NCBI RefSeq assembly: GCF_000485595.1
Contig: NW_014577244.1
Coordinates: 449,242 to 469,970, forward strand
Length of the DNA stretch: 20,729 nucleotides
Source of the DNA: Priapulus caudatus
Taxonomy: Eukaryota > Priapulida > Priapulimorpha > Priapulimorphida > Priapulidae
Direction of reading: 5' to 3'
In this document: in pieces, positions 1-9,350 of the stretch
How positions within the stretch are numbered: the first letter of the stretch is position 1
Layout: each line of letters starts with the position of its first letter
The notes under the pieces: model-generated
What the model saw: only the letters and a program-made list of their open reading frames with translations
The model's database searches: none
What the model was told of the DNA's origin: nothing
Translations under genes and position numbers: made by a program

Positions 1-552
1 AACGATAATAAATAAATAAATAAAGAGATAGATAGATAGATATGATAGATAGCTAGATAGGAACTAAACAAATAATAAATAGATTTAGATATGATAGATG
101 GCATAAATAGATAGATAGATAGATTAGATAGAATAGATAGAATAGATCAATTAGCTAAAATAAAATAAATAAATAAATACGATAGACAAGATGATGATAG
201 ATAGATAGATAGATAGATCGATAGATGAGAGATAGATAGATGTTGATAGATAGATCGATAGATAGATGGAGATAGATAATATAATAGATAGAGTAGATAA
301 ATAGATAGATAGCGCCTAGATAGAATAGATGGGATGGATGATAGATAAATCGATAAATAGATAGATTACATAGATCCAGATAAATTATATAGATACGATA
401 GATAAATAGATTAGATAGATAGTTAGATAGATAGATAGATAGTGAGACTCGATGGATAGATAAGATAGATAGAATAGATAGATTAGATAGATTGATAGAT
501 TAGAGTATGATAAGATATAGAACAAGACATATACTTCAGATAGAGATGGATA
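1..552. repeat. Degenerate (GATA)n microsatellite block
   Basis: The tetranucleotide GATA (read also as TAGA or ATAG) recurs almost without interruption for about 550 bases. Point changes and short insertions are common (GATT, GAATA, GATCGATA). The + strand carries the purine-rich sequence with very little C. The block begins at the window edge, so its true length is unknown. Its degeneracy suggests an old array, or errors in a hard-to-sequence region. No credible gene overlaps it. Confidence 0.95.
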
Positions 553-570
553 ACAATACACTACAGCGAT

Positions 571-605
571 ACATATATGTATATATATATATATAATATA
601 TATAG
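571..605. repeat. (TA)n dinucleotide tract
   Basis: An alternating TA run with one or two slips separates the GATA block from the GGAT block. It is a simple repeat. Confidence 0.9.
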
Positions 606-610
606 TAGAT

Positions 611-1283
611 GTGATGAATGGATGGATGGATGGATGGATGATGGAATGGATGATGGATGGATGGATGGATGGAGTGGATGGAGGATGGATGGATGATGAT
701 GGATGGATGCGATGGATGGATTATCCTGATGGATCGGATGGATGGATGGATCGGGGATGGATGGATGGTGGAATGGATGGGATGGATGGATGGATGGATT
801 GGATGACTGGACTGGAGTGATGGGATGATGGATGATGGATGGCATGGTTGGATGGCACTGGATGGATGGATGGATGGATGGACTGGAATGGATGCAATGG
901 ATGGATGGATGGATGGATGGAGGATGGATGATGATGGATGGATGGATGGATGAATGAATGAGATGGATGGAGTGACTGGATGGATGGCATGGATGGATGG
1001 ATGGATGGAATGGATGACTCGGATATGGAGTGGTGGATGATGGATGGATGGAGTGGGATGGATTTGGATAGATGGACTGGATGGATGCGATGGATGGATA
1101 GAATTCGGATGGATGTGGATGGGATGGATGGATAGATGGATGGATGGATGGATGGATTGGATGGATGAGAAGGATGGATGGATGGATGGATGAATGGATG
1201 ATGGATGAACTGATAGGTGAATGAATGGATGGATGGCTGATGATAGATGATGGATTGGCATGGAGGTGGGATGACAAGTACAT

Positions 1284-1285
<2 letters not shown>
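611..1285. repeat. Degenerate (GGAT)n microsatellite block, about 0.67 kb
   Basis: The unit GGAT (TGGA, ATGG) repeats for about 670 bases, with frequent one- to three-base interruptions such as GATGATGG and GGACTGG. Both strands are open over long stretches because the unit lacks stop codons in most phases. The minus-strand translation is Ser-Ile-His-Pro repeated and the plus-strand translation is Met-Asp-Gly-Trp repeated. These frames follow from the repeat and are not supported as genes. Phase changes occur wherever the array slips. Confidence 0.95.

Positions 1286-1314
<29 letters not shown>
1286..1314. repeat. (TA)n dinucleotide tract
   Basis: A nearly pure TA run of about 29 bases directly joins the GGAT block to the GA block. 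Confidence 0.95.
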
Positions 1315-1317
<3 letters not shown>

Positions 1318-1495
1318 GGAGAGAGAGAGAAGAGAGAAATAGTGCGAGGAGATTTAAGAGAGAGAACAGAGACAAGATGAAGCGGGAGCAGAGAGTTGAG
1401 ATGCGAGAAGTAGAAAGAGAGAGTAAAGAGGAAAGGAAGAGAGAGAGAGAGAAGAGAGACGAGAGAGAGAGGAGAGAGAGACAGACAGACAGGAA
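1315..1495. repeat. (GA)n polypurine tract
   Basis: GAGA repeats with scattered A, G and rare C/T interruptions give a purine-rich + strand for about 180 bases, ending in a few CAGA units. Such polypurine mirror sequence can form intramolecular triplex DNA and can bind GAGA-type factors in insects. That role is known for this class of sequence and is not shown here. Confidence 0.9.
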
Positions 1496-1554
1496 GCACA
1501 CTACAACGCCCATGACGACACGCACCAACCAGCCGTCCACACCACGTGGCGCGC

Positions 1555-1562
1555 GCACACAG

Positions 1563-1599
<37 letters not shown>

Positions 1600-1710
1600 A
1601 CGCACACGACACAGCCCACACACACGACAAACAAGGGGCTGGACACACATACACAACACACACACACACACACAAACACAACACACAACACACACAACAC
1701 ACACACCCAC
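1555..1710. repeat. (CA)n microsatellite, interrupted
   Basis: Runs of CACA alternate with CAA and CGA interruptions for about 155 bases, with AC on the + strand. Open frames through it give Thr/His-rich (+) or Cys/Val-rich (-) peptides and are artefacts of the repeat. A short TATATA stretch follows to about 1740. Confidence 0.95.
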
Positions 1711-1740
1711 GATATAGATATATATGCTTACATATATAAT

Positions 1741-2156
1741 AGAAATTATCAACTGGCCATAAACTTTATTGAACTCAGTAATTGGTGATTATTCAACAAA
1801 TTACTAGTAAATTTAAAAAATCTCCTCACGTTAACTATCACACACACTTAGCGCTCTCGATTCGGGAGAAATAGACGGGGAGAACCACTATGGGGCGAGG
1901 ATTCGGCGGTGTGTCGAAGCAGCCTCAGTTACGAGATAGCAGCGCCCGCAAACTTCTGCTGCGTGTTGCGTCCGCAGAAAAAAAACCGGCTGAATGCGCA
2001 AAAAGACAAGGCAGCAAGGAGTGCTCGTAGCCACCGTTGCCAATAAAAAAAGCCATTATCTGTAATTAAATTCTCTGGCTTTACATGCTCCTGAGCACTT
2101 AACATGGCCAGCCCCGAATAAATAGGACACCTTCCGATCCCCCTTCTTCTAGCCGC
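1741..2156. other. Unique non-coding sequence
   Basis: The composition is mixed and no open frame is credible. Two AATAAA hexamers lie near 2042 and 2116. They match the polyadenylation signal but have no gene upstream, so I assign no function. Confidence 0.5.
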
Positions 2157-2188
2157 ATATATATACTATATATATATATATATATTAT
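2157..2188. repeat. (TA)n dinucleotide tract
   Basis: An alternating TA run with two slips, in AT-rich surroundings. Confidence 0.9.
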
Positions 2189-2308
2189 AGCACGTACATA
2201 TATATGTCAGCCAATCTATCCGGCTCCTCGCTCTTCTGCACTCGGCACATGCTCTTAGACTCCCCCCTTTTTCTCCTTTCCTCTCAGTTTCTTTTTTCGT
2301 TTTTTTTA

Positions 2309-2505
2309 ACACACACACACAGCCCATTCAGACACCTCTCTCACCTTCAGCACATCTCCACGCACGGCACGAGCGAAACACATTGCACCACGTTGCCCGC
2401 GCGGGTCCACGCATTACACACACCCACATCATCACACACACACACGACACCACACACACACACACCAACACACACACACACACACGCAACACACGACACA
2501 AACAA
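2309..2505. repeat. Two (CA)n tracts in pyrimidine-rich context
   Basis: A short CA run (2309-2321) follows a pyrimidine-rich stretch (about 2260-2308). A longer interrupted CA tract occupies about 2415-2505. Between them lies about 90 bases of unique sequence. The pyrimidine stretch contains a CTCTCAG at 2281-2287 that resembles a splice acceptor, but nothing downstream looks coding. Confidence 0.85.
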
Positions 2506-2872
2506 CATTCGCACAACATTTTCTACCCATTTATCATTGAGCAAGTGACTTTTTGGCTCCACCGACGCACTGCGGCCGGTTGGAGAAGCCTTGGCCCATA
2601 GCCACGAAACAGCGCATCGCCGAGGCAACTTGTTGTGGCCTGCGATGATTCTGTTTCGTAAAATGTCTTCGCTCTCTGCTCTTTGCGCAGCGATCGGCTG
2701 GTGATTGCTTGGCACACCGATACCTTTTTCCCTTTTCTTGCAACTGCGGGACGCGAGAAAAAGAACATAAAACCGCTAAATCATTCTCGCCCGTGATAGT
2801 CTGCGCGTCCTGATAGACAACAGCAGTGAGGCGTGCGTGTTTTTAACGCGCAGTGAGGCAGCTGCATGAAGA
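2506..2872. other. Unique non-coding sequence
   Basis: This stretch lies between a CA tract and a poly-G run. Overlapping short open frames on the minus strand (about 70-80 residues) have no recognisable domain and start at arbitrary codons. I see nothing functional in it. Confidence 0.45.
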
Positions 2873-2896
2873 GGGGGGGGGGGGGGGGGGGGGGGG
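2873..2896 (+). repeat. Homopolymer of 24 G
   Basis: Twenty-four consecutive G follow GA and precede TGATCA. A run this long can fold as a G-quadruplex and is hard to sequence accurately, so the true length may differ. On the minus strand it would encode or template poly-C (Pro). Confidence 0.97.
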
Positions 2897-3105
2897 TGAT
2901 CAATTGCGAGCAAGCAGTAAATAACTTGTTTGTTATATAATAATGCGTTGTGGCTCGGCGCAATTTATGACCGGAGCTGCTGTTGCAGGACGTTAACTAA
3001 CATTTTTCGGCGACTAATCTATAGAGCGTACATGTTAATGTGAAGTGACCGTCTTTATTATCATCCCGGACGCACCTTTCCGCTGCATCCGTATATTTGC
3101 CTGCA
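2897..3105. other. Unique non-coding sequence
   Basis: Unremarkable sequence between the poly-G run and an AT-rich stretch. No open frame, hairpin or repeat stands out. Confidence 0.4.
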
Positions 3106-3270
3106 TGTTATAATATAAAACTATATAAGTAAAATAAATATATAACGTAACAGATGTATATACAGATAAAATAAATGCATGTAAATAAATAATTATATAT
3201 ATAATATTCACATGTTTATAGAGATATATATATATAATATTTATATATCACTGATATTAATGTAATAATA
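3106..3270. repeat. AT-rich low-complexity stretch
   Basis: About 165 bases made almost wholly of A and T with TATATA, AATAAAT and TAATAT patterns and few G or C. It is simple-sequence-like without a fixed unit. Confidence 0.8.
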
Positions 3271-3361
3271 GCGTGTGTAGCTATGACATATCTGGCTAAC
3301 CAATGCGCGAGCGCCCAATGTAGGCGCTATATATAAGTTGTTACCGGCGGGTGCCGTTAAT

Positions 3362-3375
3362 CGATCTATAGATCG
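3362..3375. other. Perfect 14-bp palindrome
   Basis: CGATCTATAGATCG equals its own reverse complement. It lies about 25 bases after a TATATATAAG sequence (3329-3338). It could be a dimeric protein-binding site or chance. Confidence 0.6.
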
Positions 3376-3437
3376 CATGATCGTTATCCGCTTTCACATC
3401 TTGCTTGCCTCCGTGCGCCGCGACTTCACACTCCAAC

Positions 3438-3474
3438 TATTATATATATATATAATATATGTATATTATATATG
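3438..3474. repeat. (TA)n dinucleotide tract
   Basis: TA repeats with slips (ATAATAT), flanked by a CGACTTCAC stretch and a GCACGTGCAC palindrome (3474-3483). Confidence 0.85.
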
Positions 3475-3483
3475 CACGTGCAC

Positions 3484-4017
3484 ATTCGGAGAGGGAGGGG
3501 TGCCTCTAACTCTATAGACAACCTTCACAATGCCATGCAGCGATGCGAATCGAATTTTGGTTCGCCGTAAGCATATTCGCACGTCAGTGTGGCGAACGCA
3601 TTCAGCGCAACATTGCAAGACCCCGCGTTTAGCTAACTCCGCTGTGAGGTACCGCTCTTAAGCTTAATGTGCTGTGAGGCGGCGAATATGTATACGAACG
3701 TTTTAGCCGCACGGCGGCATCTCTGCTGCTGGCCCATTGTCTCGCTCTGGATTGCGCGCGTGTAAAAAAAGACAATCGGGGGCAATGCATCGGACGTAGA
3801 GGTACATATTATACGGCTTGCGCACTTCGTCGACTTCACTCCTGTGTGCAAGCTTGCGCTGAGTAAAGTTGCGAGTAAAGTTGGGCGCTGACAAATTAAT
3901 AATAAGGTGAGTGCATGACTGGCACCGAACACTCTCGCAAGCAATTATAATGATGTGCATTCTAAGGATCGCGCGATCGCGTCTAATTCGTTAACGTGCT
4001 CTGTGGCTCAGTGCAGA
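3484..4017. other. Unique non-coding sequence with a small tandem repeat
   Basis: No coding region is credible. A 12-bp unit starting GAGTAAAGTTG occurs twice in tandem at 3861-3884. An AAG/GTGAGT match to a splice donor lies at 3904-3912, but all frames just before it carry stops. A minus-strand open frame of about 100 residues (3633-3944) resembles no family known to me. Confidence 0.4.
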
Positions 4018-4046
4018 TATAAATAGATGGCTGTATAAGTAAATCA
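4018..4046 (+). promoter_or_regulatory. Candidate core promoter: TATA box and initiator-like site
   Basis: TATAAATA at 4018-4025 is a full TATA-box match. TCAGCA at 4044-4049 would put the start A at 4046, 28 bases after the first T, which is the spacing used by arthropod promoters (initiator consensus TCAKTY, matched only in part). No downstream promoter element is evident. The first ATG downstream (4101) opens a 45-codon frame with no recognisable product. The AT-rich genome makes chance matches common. Confidence 0.2.
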
Positions 4047-4049
4047 GCA

Positions 4050-4723
4050 CGCAAGAGAGACCGCGCTGTTCCTTAGCCATCGTCCGTCGATTGTTGCCAC
4101 ATGCAAAGTCGAACATATAGAATCAAACAAAACTATTATGGCGTTGTGTCATTTATCTGTCAATTAAAAAAAAACAAAATAAATGCATCTGCAAGATGGT
4201 TCAAAAATGAATTCATAATTATACAGTGGAATTTCTAACTGTCAAAATGTGGGAGCATGAGAGAACTTTATAAGGACTCCTTCGCCCTTCGGTGGCGGTT
4301 GGTCAATTTATCCTGCAGTGTCTTTCATTTGCTTAGTACGAACAAGATCCCGCGCGTCGGCAATCTAATTAAAGCGGCGCAATTAACGCCAAGTGATCAT
4401 GACGGCGGCGTTATTAGAAACCCAGGGCACCTATTTAGAAAATAGCCGCAAACTTGACTTAGGCGGTGCTTTTTCCACGTACTCTGATTACCCGGCGCGC
4501 TCCGCTAATAGAGTCAGATAACGCGTTAAAACGAGTTGTTGACTGTTTCGCTGGAAGGAATTTGGCCGGTGTGTAGTGCGTATAGCGGGGACCGGAGCAC
4601 GCGCGCGCAGCGCTGCACCACTCTCGCAATAGTAGATTCGCTCAAAAAATAACCGCTAAAACCAGATTCGGTTATTGGCAACGACTGTCACCGACTTGAC
4701 CTTCGCACGGAAGAACTAAAAGA
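4050..4723. other. Unique sequence, no identified gene
   Basis: Two small + strand frames with ATG starts occur: 4101-4238 (45 codons) and 4257-4445 (62 codons). Neither shows a domain, signal peptide or composition that marks a real protein. The rest is mixed-composition unique DNA with CG-rich patches such as that near 4600. Confidence 0.4.
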
Positions 4724-4744
4724 CATATATTTTAAAAATATATG
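4724..4744. other. AT-rich inverted repeat, 10-bp arms
   Basis: CATATATTTT and its reverse complement are separated by one A. Such dyads in AT-rich DNA are frequent. It could form a small hairpin or bind a homodimer. Confidence 0.6.
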
Positions 4745-6072
4745 GCGCCTTAAAAAACGCCGAGCGCGGGAGCGGCGTCGAAAGCGGTGACGTCCGCGCT
4801 TAACAAACCTCACAGCCGGTAAGAATTTCCAAGTCATGGAGCAATTAATTGAGCACCAATACAATGCATGTTCTTTCTAAGTGTTTAGAAAATAATCGAT
4901 TCGTTATTCGCATTCGATACCAATCGATACCATAGCTTCGTGATCCAACATATAAGTCAAAATCGTTGCTAGACGATCACGATTGCTAAGATGGCGAGTG
5001 AGCGATTATTATTGCCGCTTACTAGCTCTCACGCGCGAGTAAGTTAAACATATCACACATGTTTAGTTCGCGTCACTGCTGTTGTCTATTCAAGCATTAG
5101 CGCTTCTATGTTGCGCGTAACTTAGTAGTTGGCATTACGGATTACAACGATAGCTGCACACGAAAGTTGTTTGTGGTGGCATCGACGTTCGAACGTGAAA
5201 ACTTACCCAGATATTGAAAGTTAAATGACAACACTCACAGTGCGTGGTTAAAATCGTCAAGTATATAGAGAGTACATGTTCGCCAGTATGCGTGGCCATC
5301 CTGTATAAAGCTGCCGTAGTGACATAATAATGTAACACCAAGCTTGTTCCGGGTCTGCCGTTTTTTTTCGTTTAGTCCGCGATTCCTGATAACAGGCTAC
5401 AAGCTGTATAGGGCGCTGCTAACAACGCCATTTCGGTACATATGACATGGCGACCTTCTTTAAGGAAGATCACTATTCAACATACAAGAAGCTTATCGTG
5501 TACATAATCGTGATATTAGCTGCTGCGTATACATACGTTCGACACATATTTAAATCCTTATGTAAACGCGTAAACGAAATTCATGAAGCTATACGTAAAA
5601 AGTAGCATGTCTTCGGTTGCATTTTCTGGTTCAGCTTCAATTATAATGACACATTACATAAATGTAAAATATTATCGTATCACTGATGCTAAGCGGCAAT
5701 TCTTCGTACTGAGCCCGTGTATGTCAACAGTGTGCGGCATGACAAGGTGTATCACTATTCACATATGAGAAACTCTTGCATGGCCACTATAGTCATATAA
5801 CTGGAACAACCGTACGCATGTCGAAAACCATTTTCGGTAGAAAGTGGCTTCGCACAAAATTAAGGTAACAGTACCATCACATGCAGGAAAGCAAGGAATT
5901 TCTGCATACAATCGCAGCGTATCAACATAATGGTCTTAACCGACCGGACCAACCTAGCCGACATGCATAGATTGAGAATTTACGTATTTACCCCAATCAG
6001 CCCTGGCCCAGTTCCAACCGCTGCCCGCGCCCAACTCCACCCACTCTGAGCTTGTCGTATCCACCGGTCTAA
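4745..6072. other. Unique non-coding sequence, about 1.3 kb
   Basis: No open frame above about 70 residues has a plausible product. A 9-bp unit TCGATACCA repeats at 4914-4922 and 4924-4932. An ACTTAC at 5201-5206 gives a minus-strand donor-like GTAAGT. The part around 5990-6060 is C-rich. I find no RNA gene or mobile element signature. Confidence 0.4.
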
Positions 6073-6076
6073 AGCC

Positions 6077-6260
6077 CGGCGCACACAGTGAGTAAATTTT
6101 ACTGCGGTCTAATGAATGCATTGCGTCAAAAAATCACGTGTGCGCCGATTTATTCTGAGTTTTCTGACGCATGGCATCAGAAGACTCATATCAAACTTGT
6201 TTGATATTTTTGACTCACGCGTCAAAATAACTCTAACGTGTGCGCGGCTACCTGCCGCAA
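6077..6260. mobile_element. Candidate degenerate non-autonomous element (MITE-like)
   Basis: CGGCGCACAC at 6077-6086 is the exact reverse complement of 6138-6147. A related motif ACGTGTGCGCGG recurs at 6236-6247, each time preceded by GCGTCAAAA. Near the middle, ATATCAAAC and its reverse complement (6188-6196 and 6199-6207) form a tight hairpin. AGTAAATTT at about 6091 is repeated inverted near 6252-6260. Several nested inverted and direct motifs in under 200 bases suggest a small decayed DNA transposon derivative. I see no clear target-site duplication, so the limits are uncertain. An open frame through it (6116-6331) is not credible. Confidence 0.35.
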
Positions 6261-6646
6261 ATTTACTGAACATGGTAGCTCACACAGGCATGCGTTTAAA
6301 TCATTTTAATGATGGCTTGCGCCCAGTATAGTCTCGGATGTTTTATCGGAAGCCAAAATTGGTGATTTTTTGGGCCCGATTAATGAATGGCGTATACGTC
6401 GTTAGCAGCCCAGAGTTTAAAAGATAGGGAGAAAATGGACGCAAGCAAACCACAGTAACAAGAAACAATAACTTTCATTCATGCTTTGGAGCAGACGACT
6501 ATCGGTATCCACCATTTTTGTAGCAGTCACGTGATCACATTACCAACTTAGGCCTTGCGTAATTTACTAAACAAGTGCGGCAGAGACGCTGAAATAATTT
6601 CACGTGCGTTTTTTGATGGCATCATCATTTCAACATGTTCCTGCTT
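6261..6646. other. Unique sequence between two candidate MITEs
   Basis: Mixed composition, slightly AT-rich. It has no supported gene and no strong repeat. Confidence 0.4.
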
Positions 6647-6910
6647 GCATCTATGACAAATACGACATATCGCATTATACGCTTCCGCTATACAGCTATT
6701 TGTCATAGGAAGATTCTCCTCTGAAATATTGGCGAGCTCAACTTCGTTCCGCTTTACAGCTGAAATTCACGGTTGGCTTGCGTTCATAATAGCGCTCCTA
6801 AACTCCATAAATGCGCACAGAACAATTAGCGAACAACATACAACTATCTTTCTATGACAAATAGTGTCATATGGAGAACTATATCGTATGTCGTTATTTG
6901 TCATAGATGC
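6647..6910. mobile_element. Candidate MITE with hairpin termini
   Basis: The two ends are perfect inverted repeats of 16 bp: GCATCTATGACAAATA at 6647-6662 and its reverse complement at 6895-6910. Similarity continues inward to about 26 bp with single-base gaps. Each end also folds back on itself. In the left end CTATGACAAATA (6651-6662) pairs with 6697-6708. In the right end TCTATGACAAATA (6851-6863) pairs with 6895-6907. The element is 264 bp and has no open frame, as expected for a non-autonomous DNA transposon. No target-site duplication is obvious, so the superfamily is not assigned. It could also be an inverted duplication of a single hairpin. Confidence 0.5.
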
Positions 6911-7056
6911 TAGCGCACAGGCTGGTTATATTGCTTCCATAATAGGACTTGTGAATTTGCATGTTGCAGATTACATGCAGCTATCTAATATAAAACGCAT
7001 GGCGAGCATAGGCTGCGCAACCGCGGTTGCCGTAGTAAGCAACGCGTGGCCACTGT

Positions 7057-7060
7057 TATA

Positions 7061-7119
<59 letters not shown>
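7057..7119. repeat. (TA)n dinucleotide tract, about 60 bp
   Basis: Nearly pure TA with two one-base slips (TTA and TAAT). It can extrude as a cruciform under negative supercoiling. Confidence 0.95.
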
Positions 7120-7555
7120 CGCAATGTCCTAGAACACCTAGCTGCGTGGACTGAATCTGGCCGCGACCGTGTTACGTAAAGTGGAATTTTCACGGCTAAT
7201 GGATGAATTACGACAATAATAATGGCATTCATAGCGCCGCATGGAAGGTTAAGAGTCTTTGTGGGCCGCTTGCATATTTTCCATCTCACATCGTTCGCGA
7301 GCGCCGCAAGGCGTTTACGTTGCAGCTGTCATTCGAGTACTTACCCGTGTATCAGAAGTATGATAACGCCTTGCATCGGCTGATTCGGGTAATTTTCATC
7401 ACTGTTCGCAAACGAGGTTATTCTTTCATTATTTGTTACGCGTTTAATACATCGTGTCCCATTATGTCGTAATATTACTCAACGCGAATTTAATGCAGAA
7501 ATTGATTGGCAGTATATGGATGTCCTGAACATTGGGTTTCCTTTGTGTCGGGATA
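7120..7555. other. Unique sequence, no identified gene
   Basis: A + strand frame (7203-7472, about 89 residues) is open but starts at a non-standard codon and resembles no family I know. Nothing else stands out. Confidence 0.4.
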
Positions 7556-7760
7556 TCTGTTTTTTTCTTCTTAATATATCGCAACTCTCTCTAAGCTACC
7601 ACTACTTTTTTCATACGTCCTTCTCATTTCATTCCTTTATCTCTCTCATTCCATTCATCCCTGTTGTCTTCTCCTTCAATTCTTTCGACTTTATTTCTGC
7701 CCTCCTAACTATCTTATTTGCAACTGCTCTCACTTTCCCCCCGTTCTTGCAGATCTCATC
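7556..7760 (+). other. Pyrimidine-rich tract ending in a splice-acceptor match
   Basis: For about 200 bases the + strand is strongly enriched in C and T. It ends in a C/T run and TTCTTGCAG at 7744-7752, a good match to the eukaryotic 3' splice site. A CTAAC branch-point-like sequence lies at 7705-7709, about 43 bases before the AG. After the AG one frame stays open for 70 codons (7755-7967, stop TGA). Its product is not recognisable. It may be an intron end or simply a polypyrimidine low-complexity stretch. Confidence 0.3.
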
Positions 7761-7967
7761 CTAGTTGCTTCTTCTACTCCTTGTACATTTATTATCCGCG
7801 TTTGCCAATCGATTTCTGCTGGTTTATCATCGCTCTTAGTTAAACTAAAGATAAAACACACCTATTTCTGTCGTGCTCACCGTGCATGCAACGCCCCTCT
7901 TCCTGTTATAAAAATATTTTTTTCAATGTTTAGTTTTGATACTTGTCGGTGTTTGACGCGCTTATGA

Positions 7968-9100
7968 TTCCTTCCATAGACCTACAACGATTAAACGTCT
8001 CCTGGCTGATATCAGGCGATAGATGCACGCGTGTCTATGACTCTATTGGACCCCGGTTGAACTAGTATGTCTATCGAATCCGTCGAGCCCAACAACATCA
8101 CAAACTTTTTCACCTCCGAGTGCGATTCTTAACAACGCAGAGCTCGTGTTTGCTTAAGTCGATTGCATCGTCCGAAAAAAAATCTGTCCGCTCATTCTGT
8201 AAAAGTCCCCCCGGCCGAAGCGAGAGGGCAACTACAGTCCGAGGCAGGGTTTTGTGTGGCAGGTCGGGCGGGGTGTGGTGGTAGCCTGCGCTGGCGGGAA
8301 TAATCGCCGTATATGTATGCTCGGTTGCATGAAAAATGAACAGTGTTTTTCGGCCATATATTGGTCGCCAGATTTTCCGTCCTGTCGTTGGCGGAATGCG
8401 TTCAAGCATCTGTGCCACAGTGGGGCGCTGTCTAAGTTCGTGTCGCCGCCTTTCTCGATGCCTGACAAGTTTAATGATATAATGGTCACTTATACTGAGA
8501 GATTACCGGATAAACCCCGCCGCCGAATTGCTTAATCCGCTTGTTCGTGATTGTTAGAGAATATTGCGCGATTATTAGTCTACTGCCAGTCCGCCCCATG
8601 TGCTGAGTAAACTGCTGCTCACCCGTCGGCGTGCGATGCGCGGGTGGCGAGCCCTGCGTGCTACGTACCGACTAACTGCAAGTATAAAACCGACATCCGG
8701 CGCGCAATCACTTAATGCGCCTAATACCTTCTGCCGCGCTTAAAGAATTCTGACTTCGAGTTTAGCAAGGCGTGATGAAACACTAACTAGTGTCACTGTT
8801 GCGATCTATTTATCCCATATAAGTGCCATAAAGCGGCTGCAATGCGATGCATATTGATTTCGGAGTATTTGCGTATTTGCGTAAACCAGCCATTCCTATT
8901 ATGCATCGGTGCTTCGGTATAGGCGACCGAGTGTGGCTAGTATGTCGGCGGTGTTGGGTAAGCGTAGATGCGGAGTAACGATAACGGCGCGCGTTTTTTT
9001 GGAGCGTCTTCTGCACGCGCCCCGGGTCCGCGCTTATCGCTATTATCGCTCTTCTCTGCCAGTCCGACAGAAATCCACGAATCGGGTCGTAGATGCGTGC
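7968..9100. other. Unique sequence, about 1.1 kb, no identified gene
   Basis: At 8110-8535 three frames on both strands are open for 85-102 residues. They overlap each other and none resembles a known domain, which points to chance in a CpG-rich segment with few stops. TATAAAA occurs at 8683-8689 with no clear initiator. CpG content is high. Confidence 0.4.
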
Positions 9101-9107
9101 GAAGCCG

Positions 9108-9163
9108 GCGTGACGTCACACGCATTTACCGCGTTACGTCACACGCGTGACGGCGTTACGTCA
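9108..9163. promoter_or_regulatory. Tandem array of three CRE-like motifs
   Basis: A unit of 22-23 bp starting GCGT(G/T)ACGTCA repeats at 9108, 9131 and 9153. The first copy holds the perfect palindrome TGACGTCA (9111-9118), the binding consensus of CREB/ATF bZIP factors. The other two hold TTACGTCA (9134-9141 and 9156-9163). The sequence is CpG-dense and directly precedes a CA tract. It could be a regulatory cluster or a small minisatellite that contains the motif by descent. Confidence 0.4.
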
Positions 9164-9183
9164 AACATACAACGACGGCGCGC

Positions 9184-9350
9184 GACACAGCACACACACA
9201 CACACACACACACCGGCAGCACCACACACACACACCACACAACACACACAAACAACACACAACACACAACACACATGCACGACACCACAACAACACATTC
9301 ACACACACAGCACACACACACGACACACCACACACAACACACATGCACGC
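9184..9350. repeat. (CA)n microsatellite, interrupted
   Basis: CACA runs with CAA, CGA and ATG interruptions, with AC on the + strand. A + strand frame of 196 residues (8909-9499) runs through it. Its middle is Thr/His repeat and its flanks are not recognisable, so I do not call a gene. Confidence 0.95.

Noticed and set aside
536-1706. Two minus-strand open frames of about 380 residues rich in Ser-Ile-His-Pro and Cys-Val
   Set aside because: They are wholly the translation of GGAT, GA and CA repeats. Composition follows the repeat unit and changes where the unit changes. No non-repeat domain is present.
1-1740. Possible CRISPR-like array
   Set aside because: These are simple sequence repeats of 2-4 bp with no regularly spaced unique spacers.
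8110-8535. Overlapping 85-102 residue frames on both strands
   Set aside because: They contradict each other and resemble no known family. Low stop density in CpG-rich sequence explains them.
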